Origin: JAIOYV01 sp964388245 | GTDB lineage: Bacteria > Bacteroidota > Bacteroidia > Bacteroidales > M50B96 | DNA length: 61,972 nucleotides | Direction: 5' to 3' | Assembly: GCA_964388245.1 (NCBI GenBank) | Contig: CAYLZH010000003.1 | Location: 1-61,972 of the forward strand | Shown: one piece after another, positions 17,015 to 26,529 of the stretch | Layout of the letters: the number at the start of each line of letters is the position of its first letter | How positions within the stretch are numbered: the first letter of the stretch is position 1 | Program-made: the position numbers and the translations under genes | The notes under the pieces: model-generated | Databases searched by the model: none | Seen by the model: only the letters and a program-made list of their open reading frames with translations | What the model was told of the DNA's origin: nothing

Positions 17015-17584
17015 ATGAACGACAGATTAGAAAAATTCATTACCGAAAACCGAAACGATTTTGATTCCCTTGAGTCACCAGCAGGAATGTGGGAAAAAAT
17101 AAACGAATCGGTTCAGCAAAAGAAGAAAACAGCTGTTAAATCATATAAATGGAAACAGGTGCTGTGGAGAGCAGCTGCAGTTCTGGTTATTTTTTGTATT
17201 TCGTTTCTTATTTCTGAAATGATTCACCGTAACGATACCATAATTGTTGAGACAGAACAAGCGCATGAATACGAACAGCCTCCGGAATTGATTGAAGCAG
17301 AAGCTTATTACACATCACGGGTAAATAAACGACTTTTGGAAATTGATAAATATTTGACCGGCAATCCTGAGTTAAAGCTACAAGTTAATTACGACATTAA
17401 CGAACTCGATTCTATATATCAGGAATTAAAAAACGATTTACAGGAGAACTACAATAACCAGGAGGTAATTGAAGCTATGATCCAAAATTACAGGCTTAAA
17501 CTGCAAATCTTGAATGAGGTTCTTGAATTGCTAAAGAAAATTGAAGACCCATCACACAATAAATCCAATAATCATGAAATTTAA
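17015..17584 (+). CDS. Membrane anti-sigma-factor-like protein
   Basis: A 189-residue protein with a cytoplasmic N-terminus (residues 1-50, containing FDSLESPAGMWEKINESVQQ, a motif seen in Bacteroidota anti-sigma-like proteins), one membrane helix (about 52-70, AAAVLVIFCISFLISEMI) and a periplasmic helical part (QVNYDINELDSIYQELKNDL). It starts 15 nt after the sigma gene, behind an unusually strong ribosome site, AAAGGAGGGG, 10 nt before the ATG, rare in this phylum. Position and topology suggest it holds the ECF sigma factor at the membrane; there is no zinc-binding HxxxCxxC motif. It overlaps the next gene by 11 nt. Confidence 0.7.
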   Translation: MNDRLEKFITENRNDFDSLESPAGMWEKINESVQQKKKTAVKSYKWKQVLWRAAAVLVIFCISFLISEMIHRNDTIIVETEQAHEYEQPPELIEAEAYYTSRVNKRLLEIDKYLTGNPELKLQVNYDINELDSIYQELKNDLQENYNNQEVIEAMIQNYRLKLQILNEVLELLKKIEDPSHNKSNNHEI

Positions 17585-18671
17585 ATCATTGAATATACTG
17601 GTTGTTCTTTCGATAATTATTGGGAGCCAGGCTTTTGCTCAAAATTTCACCGACTCACGCATGATTAGTCGAAGTTACAAGGTGGGACCTCAAACCAAAA
17701 TCGATATAACCAATAAATACGGGAAAGTCCATATTATTCCATGGGAAAAGGATTCCGTAAGATTTGATATTTCAATGCATGTCCAGTCATCATCACTGTC
17801 GCGCCTCGATAAAGTTATTAACTCGATTGATTTTGATTTTACAGGCACACCTTATTATGTAAGTGCCAAAACAACTTTTGAGCGTGGACGGTCGGGAATT
17901 ATTAATGAACTGATTGACCTGGCTGAAACACTGGCATCAGGTGGCAACGATGTTGAAATTGACTACATAGTTATGGCTCCTCAAAATGTTGAATTAAACA
18001 TCGATAACAAATATGGCGATATTTATTTGAACGATTCCGAAGCCCGGTTACAAATCAGCCTATCGTACGGAAACCTTAAAGCCCACGACCTGTTCAGCGA
18101 ATCGGAAATATCGGTTGCATTTGGTGATGCAACAATAAATTCAGCATCGAATTTAAACATAAACCTTTCGTACTCTGATTTTGAAATCCGCGATGCCGAT
18201 GTCTTAAACATCGAAAGCAAATCATCCAAAATACGCATTGACGGCGTAAATAAACTCAGGGCCATATCGAAGCGCGACAAATTCAACATCGAACAAATTA
18301 ATGCAATTCAGGGTGAGGGATTTTTTACAGATTTCTGGATCGACGAATTGTTCGACAATGCAAACATCGACATGAAATATGGGAACTTCAACATCGATCT
18401 TATATCGAAAGAGTTTAGTTTTCTGAAACTTAATGCAGAATGGGCCGACATGGTCCTGTTTTTCGAAACCGGATCAGGCTATTCAATTATTGTACAACAT
18501 TTCGATACCAATATCCATTATCCCGACGAACTGGCTGATGTAAGTACTGAATGCATTAACAATGAAAAGAAACAATATGTGATCAGTGGCCGCATGGGAG
18601 AAGATAAAGGCCGGTCGGACGTACGAATCCGTACTAGAAGTGGAAATATAACAATCTTTCACAAAGAATAA
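17574..18671 (+). CDS. Secreted DUF4097-like beta-helical protein
   Basis: A protein of about 365 residues with a signal peptide (MKFKSLNILVVLSIIIGSQAFAQ). The body is a run of short beta strands with recurring NKYGKVHI, NKYGDIYL, LSYGNLKAHD, VAFGDATINSAS, LSYSDFEI and MKYGNFNID turns, typical of DUF4097-type right-handed beta structures. The C-terminal DVRIRTRSGNITIFHKE is a standard ending for this family. It is probably periplasmic or surface-exposed. The start at 17574 overlaps the previous gene's last codons by 11 nt, and an in-frame ATG at 17541 is rejected because it would put a non-hydrophobic stretch before the signal. As the third gene of the sigma operon it may report on, or be controlled by, the ECF sigma factor. 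Confidence 0.75.
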   Translation: MKFKSLNILVVLSIIIGSQAFAQNFTDSRMISRSYKVGPQTKIDITNKYGKVHIIPWEKDSVRFDISMHVQSSSLSRLDKVINSIDFDFTGTPYYVSAKTTFERGRSGIINELIDLAETLASGGNDVEIDYIVMAPQNVELNIDNKYGDIYLNDSEARLQISLSYGNLKAHDLFSESEISVAFGDATINSASNLNINLSYSDFEIRDADVLNIESKSSKIRIDGVNKLRAISKRDKFNIEQINAIQGEGFFTDFWIDELFDNANIDMKYGNFNIDLISKEFSFLKLNAEWADMVLFFETGSGYSIIVQHFDTNIHYPDELADVSTECINNEKKQYVISGRMGEDKGRSDVRIRTRSGNITIFHKE

Positions 18672-18824
18672 TAAAGTAGATCCAACCGGATTTATATCGA
18701 TTCATCAATTGGCTTGAAGTTAAAAATCGTTGTTCAACTCATATGTTGTTATTCTTTCAAATTTCAATATAATAAGAACCATCAATCTTTTAAGCTTACC
18801 CATTTCATAATCAAACAATTTTCA

Positions 18825-18832
18825 TAGATTTG
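18825..18832 (+). promoter_or_regulatory. Candidate -7 box for the GEVED/PKD gene
   Basis: TAGATTTG is a full match to TAnnTTTG, 46 nt before the ATG at 18879. The -33 element is weak. Confidence 0.45.
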
Positions 18833-18878
18833 TATACTGATTGAAGCGATGTTATGAACCAATAAAACCTATATCCTT

Positions 18879-21593
18879 ATGAAAAAAAAGATTTATTTTC
18901 TCTTTTTCCTACTGATTGGAATTAGTACAGTTTCACATGCCCAGACCTATTGTTATGCCGGCGGAGGCATGGATGAATATATTTCCAATGTTGCAGTTGG
19001 AAATATAATAAACCCATCGGCAGCTACAGCCTATAGCGACTATACGAATTTATCGACCGACATGGTTATTGGCGAAGGTTATTCTATAATTATCACCAAT
19101 GGTCAGCCTTATCTAAGCGACCAATGTGGTATTTGGATCGACTGGAACCATGATTTTGATTTTTATGATGCTGGTGAATTTATTGCAACTATTGGCTCAC
19201 CCGGTTACGGACCTTACACTGCCAACATTGTACCACCTGCATCAGCAGAGTTAGGTCAAACACGAATGCGCATTCGGATAATGTATTCTGGAAGTTTATT
19301 GCCATGTGGTTTCTCGACTTATGGCGAGGTTGAAGACTATACCATTAATGTATTGCCCGATTGTGAAGCAAATGCAGAATTCAGTTATTATGATCTTGGA
19401 CTTTCAGTCGATTTTTATGCATCACAAAATTATGACACCACACAATACAACCTGACATGGACACTAGGCGACGGAACCACCATTCTAAATCAGGATGAGT
19501 TAACTCACAATTACACCCAGCCCGGCAGTTATGCTGTTTCATTAGCAGTTTACGACCTGACTGATTCAACTTGTTTCGACATGTACACCGATACAATATT
19601 CCTTGACACCTGTCTTACAAACGCTGAATTCTTTTTCGACGTAAATGAATTGAACGTTGAGTATTACTCATATTTTAATTACGACACATCCAGCTATAGC
19701 ATGCTTTGGGATTTGGGCGACAGCACATTCGTACAAAACACCGATTCTTTCAACTACGTATATGCATCGGCAGGCATATATCCAGTTAGTCTCACAATCC
19801 TTGATTTATACGACTCGACCTGCCTGAGTGTGGTTAGCTATGAGGTAGAAACCTGGGAATGTAACATTGTTGCTGATTTCGACATCGACATTATGGGATT
19901 TAATGCTACATTCTCAACGCAATATGTACTGGGCGACTACATTATTGAATGGGATTTTGGCGATGGAAACACTGGTGCATATTTTACAACTATAAACCAT
20001 AATTATAGCAACCTTGGATCCTATACAGTTACTTTAACTGTTACCGATCCGCAACAACCACAATGCTACGATGAAATCAGCTACGATATTCTGATTAATA
20101 ATTGCTATGCCAATGCCGATTTTATGTTTGATATTTACGGGATGGAAGTACTTTTTGATGCTACCACCAATTGGACAACAGGCTATTACTTTATCTGGGA
20201 TTTTGGAAATGGTGTTATTGACACCGCAAATACAACTGCCCAATACACTTATCCCTACGAAGGTACATATACAGTAGGATTAACAGTTGCAAGCATGACC
20301 GACTCATTATGCTTTGATATCGATTCACTGATTATAACTGTTGATTCCTGCCTTGCTTATGCCGATTTCAATTACTTAGATACTGAGCTAAGTGTAGATT
20401 TTTTCCCGGATTATCCGCTCGATTCTATCAATTATTCAATTTACTGGGACTTTGGCGATGGCAACTATGCAAACAATATTATTGAACCGAACCATGTATA
20501 TGCTTCACCAGGTCAGTACGATGTATCGATGGTAATTACCAATATGTACGATTCCACATGTACCGATACTTTTTTTGTGTCAGTAACAGTGGAAGAATGC
20601 TTGGCAAATGCCGAATTTACAATAACTGATAATGGTAACTACAACTATGATTTTGTCCTCGATAATGCCCCCTTTCCTCCAGGCTATTATATTTCATGGA
20701 CTTTAAGTGACGGAACGTCATACTGGAACCAGACTTCGATAAATCATACAATAACCCCCGGAGGGGTATTTACGGCAACTGCTGTTGTTAATAACTGGGG
20801 TATCCCAAATTGTACCGATACATTTACTTTATCCATATGTGATATGGATGCAAGTTTCAATTACATGTTAGATGGCCTTGAAGCATCATTCAGCACAGTT
20901 TATCAATATAATTCATTTGGCTATTATATTGAATGGGATTTTGGCGATGGAACCAACCAGGCCGGTGGCTTTAACACAACACACCTCTATCCGTACGACG
21001 GTACTTATGTAATTACTGCAATTGTTACTTCGATTCCTTATCCTGAATGCGCCGATACTACAACACTTGAGCTTTGGATTGCCGAGTGTTATACCCAATC
21101 GGAATTCACATACATGGTCGACTCGAACACTGTATTTTTCAATACAACATTCTCGCCGGGCGATTACCAGTTCCATTGGGATTTTGGTGATGGATCCACT
21201 CAAATAGGTTTGGCCAACACTTTCCATACTTACAACGATCCGGGTACGTATAACGCCTGCCTTACAATTGTCGAGATAGCTAATCCAAACTGTTCCGATA
21301 CAGCCTGCCAGTATATCGATGTGTTAACTACGTCCTTACCTGATAAGATTCCTAAAAATGATCTCTTCACTATAGCACCAAATCCTGCAAGGGACAATCT
21401 AAACCTCAGTGTATCTGAAGGAATTCTTAACAGGATTGAGATTTACACACCTGAAGGCAAGTGTCTTCTGATTAATGTAAGTAGTAATTCGAAAGAAATT
21501 ATTGATATTTCTCAACTGCCTGCAGGAAATTACTTTATTCGGACTACAAATCAGGAAAATGTGTTTGTTAAGAAATTCGTGATTATTAGATAA
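18879..21593 (+). CDS. GEVED + eight-PKD T9SS cargo protein
   Basis: A 904-residue secreted protein. After the signal peptide (MKKKIYFLFFLLIGISTVSHAQ) comes a GEVED domain (about residues 23-160; IWIDWNHDFDFYDAGEF and STYGEVEDYTINV). Eight PKD-type domains of about 80 residues follow, opening with ANAEFSYYDLGL, TNAEFFFDVNEL, VADFDIDIMGF, ANADFMFDIYGM, AYADFNYLDTEL, ANAEFTITDNGN, DASFNYMLDGL and TQSEFTYMVDSN. Most contain WDFGDG or a variant. Cysteines recur at domain borders. A type A T9SS sorting domain ends the chain (FTIAPNPARDNLNLS, then PAGNYFIRTTN). The PKD array likely forms a rod carrying the GEVED head away from the surface; the ligand is unknown. Confidence 0.9.
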   Translation: MKKKIYFLFFLLIGISTVSHAQTYCYAGGGMDEYISNVAVGNIINPSAATAYSDYTNLSTDMVIGEGYSIIITNGQPYLSDQCGIWIDWNHDFDFYDAGEFIATIGSPGYGPYTANIVPPASAELGQTRMRIRIMYSGSLLPCGFSTYGEVEDYTINVLPDCEANAEFSYYDLGLSVDFYASQNYDTTQYNLTWTLGDGTTILNQDELTHNYTQPGSYAVSLAVYDLTDSTCFDMYTDTIFLDTCLTNAEFFFDVNELNVEYYSYFNYDTSSYSMLWDLGDSTFVQNTDSFNYVYASAGIYPVSLTILDLYDSTCLSVVSYEVETWECNIVADFDIDIMGFNATFSTQYVLGDYIIEWDFGDGNTGAYFTTINHNYSNLGSYTVTLTVTDPQQPQCYDEISYDILINNCYANADFMFDIYGMEVLFDATTNWTTGYYFIWDFGNGVIDTANTTAQYTYPYEGTYTVGLTVASMTDSLCFDIDSLIITVDSCLAYADFNYLDTELSVDFFPDYPLDSINYSIYWDFGDGNYANNIIEPNHVYASPGQYDVSMVITNMYDSTCTDTFFVSVTVEECLANAEFTITDNGNYNYDFVLDNAPFPPGYYISWTLSDGTSYWNQTSINHTITPGGVFTATAVVNNWGIPNCTDTFTLSICDMDASFNYMLDGLEASFSTVYQYNSFGYYIEWDFGDGTNQAGGFNTTHLYPYDGTYVITAIVTSIPYPECADTTTLELWIAECYTQSEFTYMVDSNTVFFNTTFSPGDYQFHWDFGDGSTQIGLANTFHTYNDPGTYNACLTIVEIANPNCSDTACQYIDVLTTSLPDKIPKNDLFTIAPNPARDNLNLSVSEGILNRIEIYTPEGKCLLINVSSNSKEIIDISQLPAGNYFIRTTNQENVFVKKFVIIR

Positions 21594-21635
21594 ACATATA
21601 ATTTTCAGACATTTATCATTCTGTGTATTTATTAG

Positions 21636-21668
21636 TAAGTCCTGTATGTCTATTGTCCACAGGACTTA
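21636..21668. terminator. Bidirectional terminator between convergent genes
   Basis: TAAGTCCTGT (21636-21645) and ACAGGACTTA (21659-21668) form a perfect 10-bp stem with a 13-nt loop. It sits in the 101-nt gap between the plus-strand gene ending at 21593 and the minus-strand gene ending at 21695, and can serve both. Confidence 0.65.
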
Positions 21669-21694
21669 CCTGTTTTATGGGCAGTTAAGGTCCC

Positions 21695-22951
21695 TTAATT
21701 GGGTGGGTAAACCAGAGTATCCTGCTGCGACATCTTTATTTGGTATCCTTCGCCCGGAATCATATCTCCAATCATGTTAAGGCCAAAAGCAAGCCAGTAA
21801 ACTTGCCCTGCAGTATTTTTAACCAGAATCGTATTTGCACTCACAGGATCGAGCATTGTTACAACCGATGACTGACTGTCGCGAAGGTATGCAATAATAC
21901 TCCAGCCCGTAGAAATAATAACCGGGGTAAGTTCAGGAATTACCTGTTGGCCTTCAACAATCAGTGTATCAGCTTGTAACATTTTTATCTGATACCCCTT
22001 TCCGATAATCATATCACCGATCATATTTAAGCCAAAGGCAGGCCAGTATACCTGACCATCATCGTTTTTAACCAATGCAACATTTCCAATAATTGAAGAA
22101 ACCACGCTGTCGACTCCCGGGAAAACCGGATCGATATATGTTGAAAAAATACTCCAACCTGCCTGTAAACTAATTAACTGGTTCGGGTTAATATTAGCCA
22201 CCAAAGAAATCAAGCCGCTCATTCCTTCGCTTTCAAACTCATCAAGGTTTGAAATAGGACCTCCCACAGGCATATAACTTGCATTGGCGTCAAACTCCTG
22301 TCCATCGGATAAGCGCCAGAGTTTCCAGGTAAATGTTTCACCAGCCGAAAAACCATCCTTGTTACTGGTTAATAAATCATCCTCCCATGCCGAAATAATT
22401 GTTGAATTACCTGTGTAAGCTGTATATCCGGCACAAATCATCGATCCTGTGCTGTCTAATGCAAAAACACCGATATAATCGCCAATGGCAATTGGTACAC
22501 TTTCAATTGTAAGTTCGGTTGTTGATTGTAACAAAATTGTATGGCTGCTTCCTGTAATATTATATTGCCAGGCGGGATAGCTACAATTCTGCTGGATAAT
22601 TTCAACTATTTGAGGTGTGCCGGAAGGGCCATTGCTTTCAATTACAACCGACCCAGTTCGGAAAGAACCATTGTTCTCCTCAATAATAATTATTAATGTT
22701 CCACTATTAATACCTGACGAACTACCTGAAATTGAAATCCATGAAGTATCTGAAACATCTACATAGGCATTCCAGGTAAGGGTATCGGTTCCATTATTTG
22801 AAATATATATTGTATCTGATATTTCAGAACAACTTTTATTTATCTCATATGGATAAACCGACAAAACCGGAGATGCTCCTGAAGTGAGAGTCTGGAAAGT
22901 ATAAAACCAAAAACCAATGATAAAAACGTGAACTTTATTCATAACTTTCAT
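21695..22951 (-). CDS. Secreted BACON + A module + tandem B module protein, no sorting domain
   Basis: About 418 residues. A hydrophobic signal (NKVHVFIIGFWFYTFQTLTS) is followed by a BACON-like domain (about 35-120; LSVYPYEINKSCSEISDTIY, then DTSWISISGSSSGINSGTL and IVEIIQQNCS). Next comes an A module (about 125-245; AIGDYIGVFALDSTGSMICA, then KDGFSAGETFTWKLWRL). The last 157 residues are two B modules: GWSIFSTYIDPVFPGVDSVV with VYWPAFGLNMIGDMIIGKGY, then GWSIIAYLRDSQ with VYWLAFGLNMIGDMIPGEGY. The chain ends in TLVYPPN. No T9SS sorting domain follows and no remnant is seen before the terminator. ATGs at 22951 and 22942 are both plausible starts. Likely secreted and perhaps held by partners; function unknown. 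Confidence 0.75.
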   Translation of the reverse strand: MKVMNKVHVFIIGFWFYTFQTLTSGASPVLSVYPYEINKSCSEISDTIYISNNGTDTLTWNAYVDVSDTSWISISGSSSGINSGTLIIIIEENNGSFRTGSVVIESNGPSGTPQIVEIIQQNCSYPAWQYNITGSSHTILLQSTTELTIESVPIAIGDYIGVFALDSTGSMICAGYTAYTGNSTIISAWEDDLLTSNKDGFSAGETFTWKLWRLSDGQEFDANASYMPVGGPISNLDEFESEGMSGLISLVANINPNQLISLQAGWSIFSTYIDPVFPGVDSVVSSIIGNVALVKNDDGQVYWPAFGLNMIGDMIIGKGYQIKMLQADTLIVEGQQVIPELTPVIISTGWSIIAYLRDSQSSVVTMLDPVSANTILVKNTAGQVYWLAFGLNMIGDMIPGEGYQIKMSQQDTLVYPPN

Positions 22952-23232
22952 TTTAATTTGATGCAATACAATAAATTATGTCAAAAAGCAAGAGATCTGA
23001 AATATCAGCCTGGCTTTGTTATGCAATTCGAAGCATATTTATTGATATGGTCTTATGTTTACTTCCGAATTAACAGCCTGTACTATCAGGAAAAATACTT
23101 CTGCACAATGTTACAAAAAATATCAGTCCTGAATTTTAAAGGATTGTTAAAATTACTTCGCTCAAAAAACAAGGTCGAAATAATGCCTTGGTCAGAAAAA
23201 GAAATAAATTCTTTTACCGGATGTATATGCTA

Positions 23233-26200
23233 TTATTGATTTGCCGGATATGAAAAAGAAACAGGATTCGATATGTTAATCTGATAACCTTTCCCCGGCT
23301 TCATATCGCCTATCATATTAATCTGGTAATAAGGCCAGAAAACCAATCCGTCTTCATTTTTCATTAACAAAATTTCAGAAACAATTGTTGCCATCATCTC
23401 TGTAACCGATGCCGGTGTATTCCGGATATACCCGATAATACTCCATCCGCCAAGAAGGTTTAGGGTTGTATATTGCGGGTAAGCTGGTATTCCGGTCACA
23501 TACAGTGTGTCGGCCTGCAACATCAGGTATTGATAACCGTGCCCAATTTCATGATTGCCAATTATATTTAAACCGAAATAAGGCCAGTAAACCAGCCCAT
23601 CGCCATCTTTAACTATGGTTAGATTACTTACTACATCGGAAAAAACCGAATCGATTGACGGATTTACCGGATCGATAAATGCAGACATAATTCCCCATCC
23701 CGATCGTAGCGGTATCTCCTGTGTCTGGGAGAATGGTGTACCTGTTAAATAAATATTATCGACAGCAAAGCCAGCCCCCCAACCACCATTATCATTATGA
23801 AGAAATGCAATCTTTACGCTGCTAAATCCTGTATAAGCACTTAAATCAAGATTAATAGTTTGCCAATTTTGTACACTACCAGGAATAAAGGAAACAATCT
23901 CCCAGCTAAAGCCACAATCGTAACTAATCAAAACGCTTCCGCTTGAGTTAAGATACCCGGTAATATATGCCTCAAACTCAAGATTTATACTTTGATATTG
24001 GCTGAAATCGAATGCCGGTGAAATCAGCATATCTGCGCTCATATCACAATAACAAGTATCGTCGTTCGAGGCAGCATAGGTTCCATGTGCCGGAACCGGA
24101 AAATAATAACTGCCCAGGTTACTGCCTATCAACCATCCGTCTGATCCGGGAGCCTGTGAACGCGACCAACCTTCAGACAAAACACCAGATTCAAAATTCT
24201 CGAAATAGGGTAGTTCTTTGGATATCAATAATTCAAGGTTGACAGTAAGTGTGTCGTTAAATGCTGCCTGGTCGCTGGAATCATTTACACTAAGAAAAAA
24301 GCTTTGTATTCCTGAATTTGATAAATCGACGGGTGTAGAAAATGTGTGGAGATAACTTGAGTTGGACTGAATAGTATCACTTACTATTTCAGATACAGGA
24401 ATTCCATTGTTTAAACGGTACGATAACTCGAATCCCCAAACTGCATTAAGGCCCATGTTTCGGACCTCAATCATTACGGGCTCCGAGTTGCTTAAAGTAC
24501 AATCGCCCACTGGATAACTTAATCCTACAATTGCCAGGTCATGTCCCTGAACATCATAAATCCTGAAATTATCAAAAGCAAAACCTTCCTTTGCATTAAA
24601 GTTTTCGGTTGATCCAAATAAAAAACGAAATCTTACTTCAGATTCACCACTGAGGAACGATAAATCATATCCTGATTCAACCCAATTCTGATAAGGATTT
24701 TGAGACCATCCATTATAGGTTCCCATTACTGCGAGCCCGGTTACCCAGGTGCTGTTGTACCAGTTTTGCGGATCACCAACTACACCAAGCGTAGCCCAGG
24801 TATCACCCTGGTTGGTTGAATATTGCAAACACGCACCATCTTCGAAATCCTCACAATCGAAAAGAATATCGAAACTTAACAATGGGGAGCTTAAATTGGT
24901 GAAGTCAAAAACAGGACTTTGTACCCATGATCCCTCATAGACATTGTAGCTTCCAGATAAATTTGTTACCCATGCTTTTTGTCCGTTCGATGCTGAACCA
25001 AGAAAATTCCCCACAGGCATCCCCTGCTCCCACGATGAGTTTTGTCCACCGCTTGTCCAGAAATTCTCCTGCTCAAATGATTGAATATATGGGAAGTTGG
25101 TTATTGTTGGATAGCTTGATACTAAAAGTATTTCGAGTGAGTCGTTGGCAGGATTGATATCATATGGTTTATTTACCCAAGTGGAAAAATAGTAATCGCC
25201 GGGCAATGACATGTCTGCCGTTTGACTAAAGTAATAATCGAGACTATCGCCTGGTGCAATCATGGTTGAAATGGTATCAATATAAATAAAGCCATCATTG
25301 ATCTGAAATCTAACCGTAAAATCACTTGTACTTATCAGTCCGGGATTTTTTATCCGGACACCAATATCCTCACTAACCGAAAACTGCGGTGTAGGAACAG
25401 GGCTAATCAAAGCCGACAAAGCAAGATCGTGCTGTGCCTGGCTAGTTCCGTTAATATTGAAATTATCGATGCATAGTAGTGTTAACGAATCGCCCTGACC
25501 GACATTAGCAATAGCAATCCTAACATGGTTATTACCAACATACTGCGATAAATTAACCGACACATTCTGCCAGCTTCCTCCCGTTGCTGATTGAAGCAAT
25601 AAGGTATCGGTAAAATCCTGACCGGAACCGATGCTTTGTAACAAATAGAAATTATGATCTGAAAAAACATCAAAATTGATTGAAACACTATCGAGGGTTT
25701 CGAAATTAAAATAGGGTGAAATCAATTTCGAAACGGCAGAAATGGTATCACCCTGATAGTTAACCGATGAGATATAGTTACCATGAGGCGGAACACCGAG
25801 ACCTGACATATCTCCTGTTTCCCAGCCAAACGACAGGCTATCAGGACAGCTTAACCATGAAGCTGGAAAACAAACACAATCAAATTCCTGAGAATATGGC
25901 AAAACGAGAGAGGTTTCACAGTTGTTATACAGAATCCTGATCCTGTCGATGTAAACTGCATCAATCCCGTTTTCCCTGCACGATGACTGAAACGAAAGTA
26001 CAAATTCCTGTCCTCCATAACTGCTAAGATCAAAAACGGCTGTTTGGTAAATATCAGAAGAAAAGCTCGTCGGATTGAAATTTTTACGACCACATCTGCT
26101 TGTTTGCTGATGGCCGTTTACCAACACTCTAAACCAGGAATGTTTTAACGATCCACCTGCTGTTTGCCTGAAAGTTACATGAAGTTCGATGGCATTATAG

Positions 26201-26484
26201 ATTTGTGCATCGACATAGCCACTGAAAGAAGCCCTGTGTAGCATATTGTTTACCCAGGCATCCTGTGCGGTGGTATTGTTGCCATTTCCAACCCAGGTGG
26301 TACCATTCCCTCCGGTTAAATAGCCCGTTTGGTTAGTAATCATTGCAAGCGATTCGGTTGTGAAATAAGCCTGAAAATAAGGGGAAGGATTTTGTGTAAA
26401 TTCTTCCTGAAGAATAACTTGCTGCGATTGAGTTGAGAAACAGGCAAAAACCAGGAAGATCAAAAAAAGAATGAATTGTTTCAT
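23233..26484 (-). CDS. Secreted multi-MAM/choice-of-anchor-J protein ending in tandem B modules
   Basis: A 1083-residue protein with a signal peptide (MKQFILFLIFLVFACFSTQSQ). It contains about four jelly-roll domains of the choice-of-anchor-J/MAM type, for example PYSQEFDCVCFPASWLSCPD, FPYIQSFEQENFWTSGGQNS and LPYFENFESGVLSEGWSRSQ, each ending in a VDNIYLTG- or FDNFRIYD-like strand. CARDB-like segments lie between them (HDLALSALISPVPTPQFSVS, HDLAIVGLSYPVGDCTLSNS). The final 156 residues are a B pair (GWGIMSAFIDPVNPSIDSVF with VYWPYFGLNIIGNHEIGHGY; GWSIIGYIRNTPASVTEMMA with VFWPYYQINMIGDMKPGKGY), stopping at FSYPANQ. As with the gene downstream, no sorting domain follows. It begins 45 nt after ctpA on the same strand. 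Function unknown. Confidence 0.8.
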   Translation of the reverse strand: MKQFILFLIFLVFACFSTQSQQVILQEEFTQNPSPYFQAYFTTESLAMITNQTGYLTGGNGTTWVGNGNNTTAQDAWVNNMLHRASFSGYVDAQIYNAIELHVTFRQTAGGSLKHSWFRVLVNGHQQTSRCGRKNFNPTSFSSDIYQTAVFDLSSYGGQEFVLSFQSSCRENGIDAVYIDRIRILYNNCETSLVLPYSQEFDCVCFPASWLSCPDSLSFGWETGDMSGLGVPPHGNYISSVNYQGDTISAVSKLISPYFNFETLDSVSINFDVFSDHNFYLLQSIGSGQDFTDTLLLQSATGGSWQNVSVNLSQYVGNNHVRIAIANVGQGDSLTLLCIDNFNINGTSQAQHDLALSALISPVPTPQFSVSEDIGVRIKNPGLISTSDFTVRFQINDGFIYIDTISTMIAPGDSLDYYFSQTADMSLPGDYYFSTWVNKPYDINPANDSLEILLVSSYPTITNFPYIQSFEQENFWTSGGQNSSWEQGMPVGNFLGSASNGQKAWVTNLSGSYNVYEGSWVQSPVFDFTNLSSPLLSFDILFDCEDFEDGACLQYSTNQGDTWATLGVVGDPQNWYNSTWVTGLAVMGTYNGWSQNPYQNWVESGYDLSFLSGESEVRFRFLFGSTENFNAKEGFAFDNFRIYDVQGHDLAIVGLSYPVGDCTLSNSEPVMIEVRNMGLNAVWGFELSYRLNNGIPVSEIVSDTIQSNSSYLHTFSTPVDLSNSGIQSFFLSVNDSSDQAAFNDTLTVNLELLISKELPYFENFESGVLSEGWSRSQAPGSDGWLIGSNLGSYYFPVPAHGTYAASNDDTCYCDMSADMLISPAFDFSQYQSINLEFEAYITGYLNSSGSVLISYDCGFSWEIVSFIPGSVQNWQTINLDLSAYTGFSSVKIAFLHNDNGGWGAGFAVDNIYLTGTPFSQTQEIPLRSGWGIMSAFIDPVNPSIDSVFSDVVSNLTIVKDGDGLVYWPYFGLNIIGNHEIGHGYQYLMLQADTLYVTGIPAYPQYTTLNLLGGWSIIGYIRNTPASVTEMMATIVSEILLMKNEDGLVFWPYYQINMIGDMKPGKGYQINISNPVSFSYPANQ

Positions 26485-26529
26485 GATTAATTATGTTTTT
26501 AGAAGGGTTTTGGGATTACAACTTTAAAA

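Noticed and set aside
22928..23239. A plus-strand frame of 103 residues between two minus-strand secreted protein genes
   Set aside because: It overlaps the signal-peptide end of the gene at 22951 and the stop of the gene at 23233. It has no recognisable domain, ribosome site or promoter. It is likely chance.
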